DNA from: Casuarius casuarius
Taxonomy: Eukaryota; Chordata; Aves; Casuariiformes; Casuariidae
NCBI GenBank assembly: GCA_003342895.1
Contig: PTFA01000542.1
Coordinates: forward strand, 116,125-180,124
Direction of reading: 5' to 3'
Length of the DNA: 64,000 bases
In this document: one piece after another, positions 53,090 through 64,000 of the stretch
How the letters are laid out: each line of letters starts with the position of its first letter
Numbering within the stretch: the first letter of the stretch is position 1
Translations under genes and position numbers: made by a program
The notes under the pieces: generated by a model
What the model was told of the DNA's origin: nothing
Seen by the model: the letters and a program-made list of their open reading frames with translations, nothing else
The model's database searches: none

Positions 53090-53530
53090 CAGAAGGGCTG
53101 CCAGACTGGATCAGATCCACGGTCCATCTAGCCCAGTATCCCAGATCTGCCAAAGCCAGTTCCAACTGCTCTGAGGAAGATGAAAGCAGTCTTGCCAGAG
53201 CAGACATTGGATAATCTGCCCACAGTTGGTCTTCTTCAGACCAATAAAAAGAGGCAGGTAGAAACTATGAAGCATGAGGTTTAATCTTCCTTCCAAAATG
53301 GACTGTGTTTCCACAGGGATTAATTGCTTCAGTGCTGGGTAAAGCTGCTGTTCTTAAAGATGTTTAGATTCTTTCTGGAACCTGTTGATGTTCTGATCCA
53401 ACTACAATGAACTCCATGACTTACAGATGTGCTGAGTGTAAAAGCGTTTCTTTCTATTGGCTTTAGACTCTGCCTCCTTTCCTTTCAGTGAATGTTGCCT
53501 TGCTCTTGAGTTACGTGAAAGAGAGCAGAC
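53090..53530 (-). mobile_element. Ancient CR1-family LINE fragment
   Basis: This is a minus-strand copy of the old CR1 family also seen at 28020-28255, with its 3' end at the low coordinate. Landmarks are 'ctggatcagatccacggtcc' and 'atctagcccagtatcc' near the 3' end, then 'ggataatctgcccacag', 'gaagcatgaggtttaatctt' and 'cctttcagtgaatgttgcct'. They follow the order expected of that family. The copy is much more diverged than the large CR1. It ends 1.7 kb upstream of exon 9. Confidence 0.68.
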
Positions 53531-54379
53531 TGAAAGGTCTCAGACTGACAGGTACAATACCATGGATCCCAACAACCATGGGGAGCAACAAAGGGACAGA
53601 GTGTTATCAGAGAAGCCCTGGGAGCATAGCAAATGAGTGGCAGCTCTTGCTGTTTATGTAGTCAACCTTTTTTTCCTGTGTTCTTTGGTGTAGACTGAGA
53701 GGTAGCTCTTTTTTACTGAAACAGCATTACATGGAGACCAAATATTGCTGGACCTGACTCTATGCCTTTCTTCTGTCACTAGTGTGTTATTTCTATATTG
53801 GTAGAAATATATTTGTAGACAGTCACACCAACTACCAGTGCTATACACATGAGGTGTATTAGCTCATTTAAAGGGAGAGTGTGTGCAAACTCACCTGTGG
53901 CTTCACTGTACAGACTAATCATGAGCTCCCACAGTAACAGGTAACTCAGAAAGTTTGTGCCTTCCTAATGCTAATCAAAACCGGCATCCCTCCATTCAGG
54001 CTGGTGAGTGAATAGCTCAACAAAAGCATGTCTTAACTAATGGAAGCCACTCACTAGCTCAGGAAAGAGATCACAGTCCTTGAATCAGTTTTATCAGGAG
54101 TGCTAGGAGTAAGCAAAGCTGGTCAGCCTACGGAGTTTTGAGCCTGGGAGGATTTGTTGAATCTATTTGCAGTTGCAAACATGGTATTGATCAGGTCCTC
54201 AGCTAGTAAAAGCTCAGCTAATAATACTCAGCTAAGAATAAAAGCAGTCCTTCAATACGAGGAAACGGCTATTCCAAGGCTGGGAACCAAAACAGTGATG
54301 GTCGCAGTGAACATCTTCCTGGCAGCAGTCTCAATATTTTGCCAATATGGCATTTATCCTTTTTTATACTATGTTGTTT

Positions 54380-54410
54380 TGTGTGTGTGTATATATATAT
54401 ATGTGTGTGT
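54380..54410. repeat. Compound TG/TA microsatellite
   Basis: TG units, then TA units, then TG units, alternating strictly for 31 bases. It lies 0.85 kb upstream of exon 9. Confidence 0.9.
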
Positions 54411-55221
54411 CTGTGTACTTGAGACAATGAAAGGGAGGAGGGAAAAAGAGAGGAATAGTGTGTCTTTCATGGAAGATTGCCTAATAAAACAGCAGTAGTA
54501 TTTGTATTTGCATGGTGGTGGAGCCTGGTGCCCTGCCCAGGGGTCAGGGCCCCATTGTGCAAGGCAATGCCCTGAAAAGCTTGCAGTTGAAGTATAACAC
54601 AAGAGATGACATGCAAAGAGAACAAACAGATGGGGAGTGCAGAAGCTCATGACGAGATAAACAGCAATGACTGTTGAGCCTTTACTGTGCCTTCCTCTGG
54701 AGGCTTTCAAAGCCATCTGAAACTGATGTAAGCATCCGTCTTCTGGTTAAAAGGATGGAAGGATGTTCTGAGCCCAAGACCATGTTTTCTTTGAGGCACC
54801 GGGATGGTATTCTATATGCAGGAGATTAATCCATCCTCTCCTGCTATCAGACAGCCTGGCTGAGCAGCTGAGTCCTAGTGTTGTACTTCCTGCCCTGAGT
54901 CTCGCAGAGTCCTGAAGGCAAAGGCCTTTAGAAGTGTGTCACCAAACTCCTCTTCATTCCCCCAGCTGTGGTGTTGCTGCAATGTTCCTGTTATGCTGCA
55001 GGCTGTGTGAGAAAATCACACCAACTTAGCAGGCTTGGGCTGTGATGTGAAGGGAAGCGTAAAAGACAACAGTACCAATTTATTCAATAACGTGGCCATC
55101 AGATTCCACTTCTTCAGAGATGGTGACCAATAGTGCTTTTACAAAGGCCTTCACTAGAGCACAGCATGTACTAAATTGCTTTCCCCCCACAAAACAGTAA
55201 CTGCTCTCTTAAATCAAATGA

Positions 55222-55422
<201 letters not shown>

Positions 55423-58400
55423 TAACCCTGCTGTGATGCTCCAGTCGTCAGAGTGGGCAGGAAGCGTGTCCTAGGACAGTCTTGTGTGGCAGTGTTGGCC
55501 CTCTGGTGAGTGACTTCAGATCTCCTTAAGGGCACACAGATGCAGTTCCCTTGGCGAGTATGAGACCACATGCACAAACCTACTCTTTTCCCGTTTCTGC
55601 CCCATACAGTCCATAGACAGAGAAAATATAGTGCCAGAAGGCAGGATTCCCTTCTTCTGAGGATAAGGAATCCTGCTCACACAGAACTCGTGGTGCTCAC
55701 TGCATTAAAAATCCCCCACGAACTGTCTCCTGGGCTTTGTCAAAAATGCCAGATTCTTGAACACACTGAATTGCTTATGGCCAAATGTAAGCCCTACCAT
55801 TCCCTGCGCTGTTATTTTCTTGACAGTTGTATCTGTTTTCATACCTAGATCTCACATTGGGCTTGCTCTTCAATTCTGCTTTTGCTGAATCTAGACTCCC
55901 CTTCTGCAAGCGACTCTTGTGCCTGTGCAGTCTCACTGACTTGTGTGTGTTCTTTCACGAAGAGTGGGGGTCAGGAGTTACGTGGTTTGTGCAGGATCAT
56001 GGCCCTCACGTGAAGGATAAATATAATCCATTTTACACACTGTCAAAAGCTGGCCCACTTTGACCTTATATACATGTAGCATGCAGTAATTAGAATTTTG
56101 CTTGCATAATTTACATGGATGAGGTAAGTAAAATACCAATTAATTGTCATCTCTCAACACAGGGGTAGCATGCCTTAGAGATTTCCAGATTTATGGATGA
56201 CAGGGCTGTTACATGGGACCTGCAGCAGAGAAATAATTTTGAATGTTTGCCATTTTTTTCATCAGGTTTTGTTGTTTTAAGTAATCGAGGCTCAGTGTAA
56301 TTGAGCAACCCAGGCTGTATTCATCATGGTTCTTGCCCTTAAACAAATCCTTTGGGAGTAATAGACAGCCTCTGCCTCCTAAGCCATGGTACTGGTATAA
56401 TACTGCCATTTGCAGTACCACATTTAAGGGTTTGTTAGCACTTCCATCATAAATCAGTGAACAGATCCTCAGCTAATATAAATAGGCATAGCTCCACAAA
56501 GGCTAGGGGAGTTCTGTGAGCTTAAACTGGTAGTTACCATGGCCACAGCCAGGAGTGCATATGAGTTTTTGGTTTGTCTGTGTGAAGGGAACCAAATTAA
56601 TTGAAGGGAAGAGTGCATGCAGGGATTATTTTTATTCCTTTTTTTTTATTTTTGCCACTCCTCTAGAAGCAAGTGAGCTGCTTGAAACTCATACTATTGA
56701 AGGGAAAAGCAATAAAGCTCTGCTCCATGAAGACAGTCCTCAGATGTCAGCTTTTACCTGGCTTTTTAGGCTTGCAAAACAGTAAATGAACCAGCAGGAT
56801 GTTCAGAGGAAATAAACCAGACCAAACCAAACCTGACCCGTCTACATAAAAAAGGTGACTTTTAACAAAAGTCCTAGACTACATTCTGAATTCATTGCCA
56901 CAGATTCACATCCACATGGGAGAGGAATTATTCATTTGAGTAATCGCAGGAGTTCCTCAGTTACTGAGGCTGAACAGTGGCCCTTCAACTCAGATAGCAA
57001 CAAGTGAGGCAAACAACATGCTTGGCTAGTCATTTCAGATTATGTGCTCATATATACTCAGAACATGCGGGCCAGATTCCAAGGCAGGGTAAATCTGTGC
57101 AGTGCTTTGAAGCCAATGAACATGGGGAGATTTGTATCAGGAAAAGATATCCCCTTGACTTTAAAACGAATGCATGTCAGGAATTGGCCTCTTATTGCTT
57201 GGCCATCTTTTACCTGTGCTATTTCCTTTTTTTCTATACCTCCTCTTTTTATTGTTTCATTTTTGGATGATAATTTTGGGGGGCAAGTCCTGTTTCATTT
57301 TCAGCTGTGTGAGAGCAGCACAATATGGGTACAGCTGAAGTGAATTCATACTGCCCACGGTTAGGTAAATGGACTGAAAAGCCCATTTCTTGGGCTAGTG
57401 AGAATTTACATGGCAGTATTTACTCAGCAGCATGCTATAAACATGTATTTAAATGAAATGAGGGCAAAAAGATTTGGATGGTACCATTTTCCTTGAAAAT
57501 ATGCCTTTTTATTGAAATTGAAATGTTTCACATTATATGGACAACAATGGTACTATTTTTTACTGGCAGGAGTTGTTAAAATATATCACCTTAGCTCCTT
57601 TGTTTTTATCATATTCAAAGTATTTTGTTTTGATATTTTCAAAATTTTCTGTTTCAGTAAATACAAACTTAACCACGGCACATATAATGTTACATTGTTT
57701 TGATCATACTGTAACATATTGATTTGGAATTACAAGACTCAAACCTTTTGGTGTGTCAGAAATGAAAGGAAATGGGAATTTTTGTTCTGTACAAAGGTCT
57801 AAAGATAAACTTTTATTCCAGTTCAGCATGACCACATATATGGGAATGGTGGAATTTCTTACAGAGCTGGAATGCAACTGTCTGACAACTGTCAGTTTAA
57901 AAATACCTGTCCCACAATATTACTGACATAAATGCAGGAGCTGCTGAGCTGGTTAAGAGCTGCCATGAATTCTTACCGCTCTGTGTTGCTCGCATGCTAT
58001 CTTTTGTATGGGGTGCAGCAGGAGAACTTAAGCAACAACGTTGTAGATTTAGCTGAACCTTGATATTCCCTTTCATCTTAAGCCTTTGTGTTGGAAAAGC
58101 ACCAAAACCAAAATGCTGAGGTTTGAAAATCCTTTTGTTGTAAGTCTACATCGTGCAATGTGGGGCATTGCAAAGGTCCTTGACCTAGCATCTAGTTCTG
58201 GAAACACAGCCCCCTAACCCATGCTAACAGAGTCCTAGAGGGAAGGTCAGTGAGCTTGTGTTCCAATCTCACTACCATGGCTATGCTTGTTGGAGGACCT
58301 GAATGAGAATATCTCCATGTTTGGCTATAGTTTGGCCTGAGGACAGATACATTCTCTTGTGCCCCGTGGAGAGCAGGCTTACCCACACCTCTGGCTTTAT

Positions 58401-60404
58401 GCTTGGGATTCTGACCCTTGGCTTCCTTCTTCACCTATGTACCCACTAAACTCACTGGTAATTCAAGGTGAGTGGGTATCTGCTGTGGAGCCTTCAGTGT
58501 CTCTATCAAGCCTCCTTGCAGACCCAGAAGGATCTATGTGGTGATCCTGTACACCAAGAGTGGGGTGGAGGGAAGGGAGTAAATTTGATCTGTATCCAGG
58601 ATGCTTCTACTCTTCCAAGGGGTTTATCTGAGTGCATTTGGTAGTTCTCTCCTGAGAGTAACCTCTGGCAGTATCAGCCTCAAAGCAGAGGCCTTGACAA
58701 ATTTAATCAGGACTGGTATATGCACTGACACAGTTTGTTTTCCTAAGTCCTGTCCTGCTACCTTCATTGAGATGAAAGTGTAATACTGTAAGCAGTTAAC
58801 AGACTCTATGTTCAATTAATTTGCTAAACTGGTAAGGAAGAATTGTACTGTGGCAGTCACACCAAGATGCAATTTGTAAAAGAGCGATGCAGTGATTTTC
58901 AAGTGGCAGGAAGAAAAGAATTTTGGCCTGGAAAATGATATTTGGAGAGTATCAGGAAACAATGGGTATGAAGAGAGCTAAGAACCCTGTAGTGGTGTAA
59001 AGACTTCAGTAATTAGCTCCTGGCCTTTTTCTTCTGATTATCCAGTAGCAGTGAAAAAGTGTTAGTCGGTTTCCCCACTGGAGGGTAGGATTTTACTCTC
59101 AAAGGGCGTGCTGGCAATGTGGAATAGCTGGCTGGCACTGCAAAAACACCAGCTGCTCCCTGCCGCCTTTGTGCATGATCTGCTCTTGCCCTCTGGTGCT
59201 CCCTGGTCCTTTGCATCAGACAACCCACCCAACCAGCTACTCCAGCTAGCTTTCAAACTGATGAAAAAGGGGTTGACCATGTGCCTTCTTCTTCTGAATG
59301 CAATGCCCAATGGCTCCAGTAATAGGGAAGATGGCCAAACTGCAGTCCATCAAGGTGTAGTTTCTCTACTACCATAAGTCACTGGAGGGGCAGAAGAACA
59401 GCAACAGAAGTCACTTCCCTACTACAGCTCTCGAGAGTCTCCCTGCTGTTCTCTCCTGTAGAAGGACCCAGTAATTTCAACACCTTCCTCTGCAGTACTG
59501 AGACAACCAGCATTTGTCATGTATCTGACCTTACTGACTTGCCACAACTCAGTCCAGTGCTGACTTCAGTGGAAGTAGAGACAAACCCCAAGTTTCTATG
59601 GGGCTGTGTTAGGAAGATCTCATAAATCTTAGATGATTGCACTGTAGTTAGCTCAGTGCTGTAGCCAGATATCCATGCATAAAACTCAGGAAGTGATAAG
59701 GGGAAGTGGGGAAAGGGGCTTCTTTGCTTTCCACTGCACTGTTAATAATCTGAAACTGCTGTGACACAGGAATATGCATATGGGTGTGCACAAAAAAACA
59801 TACACAGCAAGCATGCACATGCACAAGGTTCAGTCAGTTGCTGTCAGCAAGGCCTGATGAGCCTGCCTGTTCAAAGTCTATTTAACATAAACATGCAAAA
59901 AGTGGATAATAGAAGAAAAATGAATAAATTTCATGCTGGTTTATTGTAATAACTTCTTTACCAATTTCACTCATTATTTTCAACTTGATGTTGATCATGG
60001 CAGATTTTGTTTGATTCACTGTTCCCACTTCTGAACTGATGTGATTTGTGTACGTTGTGAAATGTAAGCGAGTCTGACAGGATTCCCTTTTAGATACACC
60101 TGAACTATCTAGCTTTTGTTACAAGAGACAGGGTCATTAGCCTGTCAGTATTGGCATGGCTTCATATGAAGGGAAAGGGTTTGGAACCAGTCAATTAGGA
60201 TTAGATTCAGTTCTTCTGTGGGTTTCTATAAAAAGATTAGAGAACAAGTAGGAGCCAGAAATGACTGTGTCAAGAAATAAATTGATAATAATATGAACTA
60301 GAAAGAAAAAAATGATAGAACAATGGGTAAGTCTATTCTAGATGGGAGTATAATGACAGGGTGAAAGAGTGAATGGTTTGTGATGTAATGTTTTCATTTT
60401 TCAC

Positions 60405-60455
60405 TTTAAATATAAGCTGATTTTTAAATATAAGCTGATATTTAAATATAAGCTG
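60405..60455. repeat. Three tandem copies of a 16-18 bp unit
   Basis: The unit 'tttaaatataagctga' occurs at 60405-60420, 60421-60438 (two extra T) and 60439-60455. The copies are almost identical, so the expansion is recent. It makes the short open frame here repeat its residues. Confidence 0.9.
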
Positions 60456-60564
60456 TGAACTGGAAAAATCAAACTCAGGAGAAATACAAGGCCATTGGAA
60501 AGCATCAGAGAAATATTGGTCTTTAATAGCCAAACTGACTGAGAATTGTAATGGAGGAGGAGGT

Positions 60565-60580
60565 AAAAAAAAAAAAAAAA
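60565..60580. repeat. A16 homopolymer
   Basis: Sixteen A residues after 'gaggaggaggt'. No clear retroposed sequence in front of it. Confidence 0.85.
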
Positions 60581-61656
60581 GTGAAGGTCTTGTTCCAAAA
60601 AGGCCGTCTCCACTGAAATCTCAGGGAGCATTGCTGTTGACTTCAATTGGACCCACCCTCTGTTATTTAGAATTCATTTGTTCAGTGATACTTAATTTCT
60701 TCCCAAACTTTCTGCGTTTCTGCTTTAACTACCTGCTTGGTCAGTCTTCAGCACTGATGCACCAATTAATAAAAGGTTATATGATAGAACTCTGTGGCAG
60801 CCCAGCCTTGGGCTCATATGCTCTCCCTTTGTATAACATTTGCTATGTTGCTTGAGAAGGTGAAGGTGTGATTTTTCCTTTTGTCATTCATGTATAAACA
60901 ACTTTGCACTAACCATTCTGCCTGCCAGAATCAAAGACTATTCATGTTTCATGTGCTTCCATGAAATTTCTCATTAGACATTTCTGCTAGGCATATATCA
61001 CTTCTTTTCAGACTGTCTTTTATCCAGTCCATGCTTTTGTTCAGTTATTGAACTTTTAATTTCTTTTCCAAAGGATTTGATCTTCTGCCAGTGCTAACAG
61101 AGAATGTTTCTCCAAAGAAGTATTCTAGGATTCCCCCTTTCCACCGTACAGGAACCTGCCAGATCCAACAAAGTGACAATACATCTTTTTCTGGTAGTTT
61201 CCTGTAATGAATCCCTCAGGAAGAGAAACCAAAAAAAATCATTCCTTACTACTTTTATAGATGGATGTCTTCTTTCTCTAGGGTTAGTCTGTGCTAAGGA
61301 AACCCTAAACAGAATTCTCTCAAAGATATAAGTGACACGCTACCATTTCATAACAGTGCTCTATAGTCAGGGGCTCTTCTCTCTGCAACACATCTCTTTA
61401 TGGTGTGATAGGTATTACTAGAGAATACGTCTAAAGCCCTCTCTGCCATGTAAAGAATAATTAGCACTTACAGCTCCATTAGTGGCATAAGCAGCTACAC
61501 CTCTCTCTGAAACTGGAGAACTTGGTGCTGCTGTTACTGGACAGCAAATGGACTTATTTTGATGAGATATGGAGTCTCAGTTTTATTTTGGGGCATCTGT
61601 GTGGCAATCAAAGCGCATGTAGATATGCCAAAGCTAGCTGCAGGCCACCTTGTTTG

Positions 61657-61687
61657 CACCACCACCACCACCCCCCCCCGCCCCCCG
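61657..61687. repeat. ACC repeat passing into a C run
   Basis: About five ACC units then C9-G-C6-G. The minus strand has long G runs and could fold into a quadruplex. Confidence 0.85.
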
Positions 61688-62142
61688 AGATGTAGCCATG
61701 GTAGCAATGGTAATCAAGTATGGCTGCAAAATCCATCCAGCAACTCAGGCAGATATAGAGGCATCTAGCCCAGGTTGAGCACATCCTGTTGTGACTACAC
61801 TGCTAGGACAAAGCAAGGTCAGGATGCCTGTCCATTATTTGCAGTTTAGCGCATCCTCTGACCAACTGTATTAGGGAACTCAGGATTTGCTTGATAATCT
61901 AGTCTTTTTGCCATCAGAATGTGTGAAAGTGCCTCCTTCTCTGTACCTGATTCCTATCTGAATAGCAAGGTTAATATTGTAAACCCAACTTTGGGAAATC
62001 TTATGCAGGCAGTAGATTAACACTGTGTTGTCTTGTAAATGGTTTAGAAATGATTAAAAAGTATTGCATCTCCTTTCTCTCTTTAATAACTGTGTATCAT
62101 AGGACCTGAAATACCCTGCTTCCCATTTATCGCTGTAGTACT

Positions 62143-62548
62143 TCACTTTGAATTTAAAATGCTTTGTCTTTTACTTGCTTTGAGCCCAATACCCCTCCAG
62201 AGTTTTTCTTGCACTATGGTTTTGTCTAATTCATCAAAGGAGATCACAGAAACACACATTTTATTATAGCTACTCTCAAAGATACCTAGCAGGCAATTGT
62301 TAACTTTCAGCCCATCCTGCAGAACTTTGTGGCTATCAGGACATATGACAAAAAGGTCTTTCCCCTTAGAAAGATAACCTGATAGCATCCTATTAAATGC
62401 CATAGATAGACTCTTGACGTCCACATTACTATCAGTGTTGTACAGGTGCTGTCCACTGTCTCCTGGTTCATGGTCTTGTGTTTGAAAACTTGGTATCTTG
62501 CCCATGTCTTGACCTTTCTAACTTCTTTATGATGTCTGTCAGTGCCAT
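62143..62548 (-). pseudogene. Unrecognised gag-position ORF of the LTR retroelement, frameshifted
   Basis: On the minus strand, 39 bases beyond the putative LTR end, an ATG (62548-62546) opens a frame beginning MALTDIIKKLERSRHGQD. It stops at 62468. A second frame overlaps it and continues to 62143 (about 100 further codons, including LSKGKDLFVICPDSHKV and FDELDKTIVQEKLWRG). Together they look like one ORF broken by a single frame change in the overlap at 62468-62505. Its place just inside an LTR suggests a gag start. I recognise no capsid, nucleocapsid or protease motif, and nothing similar continues below 62143, so the element is truncated there. Confidence 0.35.
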
Positions 62549-62587
62549 ATTGATTTCTCCATCTTTACCTTGTTTGCTGGATCCCAA

Positions 62588-63184
62588 TGTCAGGGAGCAG
62601 CAATAGTGGCTGCTCCATAAAAGGGAAGGTGAACTGTGAGCTGAGGGTGACAGCAAGGCAGACAGGGCGGTGGCCTCACCAACAAGGGGAGCAGTCCCAT
62701 AGCACCCTAACAAGGAGAGCAGAGCAGGTCTGGTGACAGTGACCAGGGTCGGCCACAGTCCAGTGATGGCCAGGCAAGNCNGTAGTGACAAGGCANNTCC
62801 GAGGTCAAGCCAGGAAGTCAAGTCAGCAGGTCAGGGCCAGGATCAGTGAGGTACAAGGCCAGGCACAGCTTAACTGCAGNNTAGCTCANGCAAGGNCCAN
62901 GGGCCTGAGCTTAAATGCAGCTCCTGAGCCAAGGGGCAGAGGGTGCATGGGTGGAGGCCCCAGATGAGGCTTCTCACAGCTCTTTCTCACAACTTAGCTG
63001 TTTTCACAGCAGTCTGATCCCAGGTTACATGGCTGCACCATATCAGAGCTGGCCTTGAACACAGACAACTAAGCTCCTAGGAGGGTAGGAAGGGAAGAGG
63101 TTGCAGAGGAGGATTTAACAGAGAAAGATGGTTACAGGCTGGTCAGGGCAATTAGAGCCTGTTGGTGCACTTGGGGCCCTGACA
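62588..63184 (-). repeat. Probable LTR of a minus-strand LTR retroelement
   Basis: This 597-bp block is bounded by a perfect 8-bp inverted repeat with TG...CA ends, TGTCAGGG at 62588-62595 and CCCTGACA at 63177-63184. That is the usual form of an LTR. On the minus strand, a TGG that could begin a primer binding site (TTGGGATCCAGCAA) follows the CA end with one base between. A TATA-like 'atttaag' lies near 62915 on the same strand. All the single ambiguous N bases of the window fall inside it. I cannot name the family and saw no certain target duplication. The alternative is a non-autonomous DNA element with 8-bp inverted ends. Confidence 0.5.
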
Positions 63185-63243
63185 GCAAATACATGCTGAT
63201 CAACATTTCATTGCTTCTCTGAACAGATCCTTGTTGCAACTGA

Positions 63244-63292
63244 ATATATATATATGTGTGTGTGTGTGTATATATATATATAAAAATATATA
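63244..63292. repeat. TA-TG-TA compound microsatellite
   Basis: TA units, TG units and TA units again, followed by 'aaaa' and more TA. The flanking TA blocks are self-complementary. Confidence 0.9.
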
Positions 63293-63804
63293 TCAATTAG
63301 GGAATTAGAGATCACTGTGATGGGAGCGTTTAGAAGACTGATAAATCAAGCCAGTTTTAAACTTGAAAACAAAACTTTACTGAATTAATTCATTAACAAC
63401 ACTCTTCATGTTAATGGCTAGTTCTTACACATTATTAATCATTATCACTACATATACAAAACTGTTAGTCTTTAACAATCATATTCTAAATTCACTGTGA
63501 GTATACAATACCATGGAGTTGATACCATATAGTTAGCAGTGCTGGCTATGGTCTTTGATTGTTCTAGTTGCAGGAGTCAAGGTGATCAGGCTTGAGAGCT
63601 CTTTGACAAAAGTCATAACTGAAGAGGGCTGGGCTTCTTTCTTCTCCATCTTTTCTCTGTCATCCTTAGTGTTTTATGCTTCTCCCCCCCACAATCTCAA
63701 CTGCTTCCAGTACTGCTTATCTTGTTTTTGGTTTTGCCAGTCATCTTTGTGTATTTGACAGGGTGCTCTGCCTATTTACAGTCCCTTGTGCTTATCTTGT
63801 CCTT

Positions 63805-64000
63805 TGTTGTAAGGGTGAGGCGGGGGCACCACCTGGACTCCCAGTAGGGACAGATACACAAACACAAGGCACACGATGGTCGATATGGAGCATTTATTAC
63901 CTCTGCGTCTGAACGGGGGTTCCCCGGCGTTTTCCCGGTCAAGGCAATAATGGAGCGGGGGATCCCTGGCACCGCTGAGCGTCGGTCCAGGGTGAGGAAC
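63805..64000 (-). repeat. Probable second LTR (R-U5 part), running off the right edge
   Basis: This stretch is GC- and CpG-rich, unlike the intron around it. On the minus strand it carries a polyadenylation signal AATAAA at 63898-63893, then a GT-rich segment (about 63880-63855), and ends in ACAACA at 63805. That order fits R-U5 of a retroviral-type LTR with a CA end. The U3 part would lie beyond 64000. No primer-binding-like TGG follows the CA end on the minus strand, so it may be a solo or 3' LTR. It shares no ends with the LTR at 62588-63184. Confidence 0.4.

Overview
The window is vertebrate nuclear DNA, most likely from a bird. It lies inside one protein-coding gene, PAX5 (paired-box B-cell activator protein, BSAP), on the + strand. 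Two short exons match the C-terminal transactivation region of PAX5, and each has clean splice sites. They are 20739-20840 (102 bp, the homologue of human exon 8) and 55262-55348 (87 bp, exon 9). Everything else is intron: the end of intron 7 (1-20738), all of intron 8 (34,421 bp) and the start of intron 9 (55349-64000). I found neither exon 7 nor the terminal exon 10, so both probably lie outside the window. The short ORFs scattered through the introns look like chance ORFs or transposon debris.

The sauropsid (probably avian) call rests on the repeats. There are eight recognisable CR1 LINE copies and no Alu, B1 or L1 sequence. Several CR1 copies carry the typical avian 3' end, with the ATTCTATG-type tail and the words 'ggaagggacctctgga' or their complement. 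Interspersed repeats are sparse, roughly a tenth of the window, which fits a bird better than a turtle or crocodilian, though those are not excluded. If chicken synteny holds, the locus would be Z-linked; that is inference from known synteny.

Layout. 1-20738: intron 7, with one short CR1 fragment (3398-3545), an ATGCAT-repeat tract (4686-4720) and simple repeats. 20739-20840: exon 8. 20841-55261: intron 8, with a gap of 10 Ns at 21910-21919, a CR1 with a large internal deletion (26385-27317), ancient CR1 pieces (28020-28255, 34300-34480, 53090-53530), short CR1 3' ends (28276-28355, 49205-49385) and a nearly full-length minus-strand CR1 (36338-40060) with recognisable ORF1 esterase and ORF2 endonuclease/reverse transcriptase. 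Intron 8 also holds a CpG-retaining block with two inverted perfect octamers (32640-32840), a candidate enhancer, and a 44-bp Z-DNA-type tract (51243-51286). 55262-55348: exon 9. 55349-64000: intron 9, with a probable minus-strand LTR retroelement (LTR 62588-63184 plus a broken gag-like ORF) and part of a second, unrelated LTR at the right edge (63805-64000).

There is no operon, CRISPR array, rRNA, tRNA or prokaryote-like system here. The biology is one exon-poor 3' stretch of a B-cell and midbrain transcription factor gene whose introns hold possible POU-factor binding elements and a layered set of dead retroelements.
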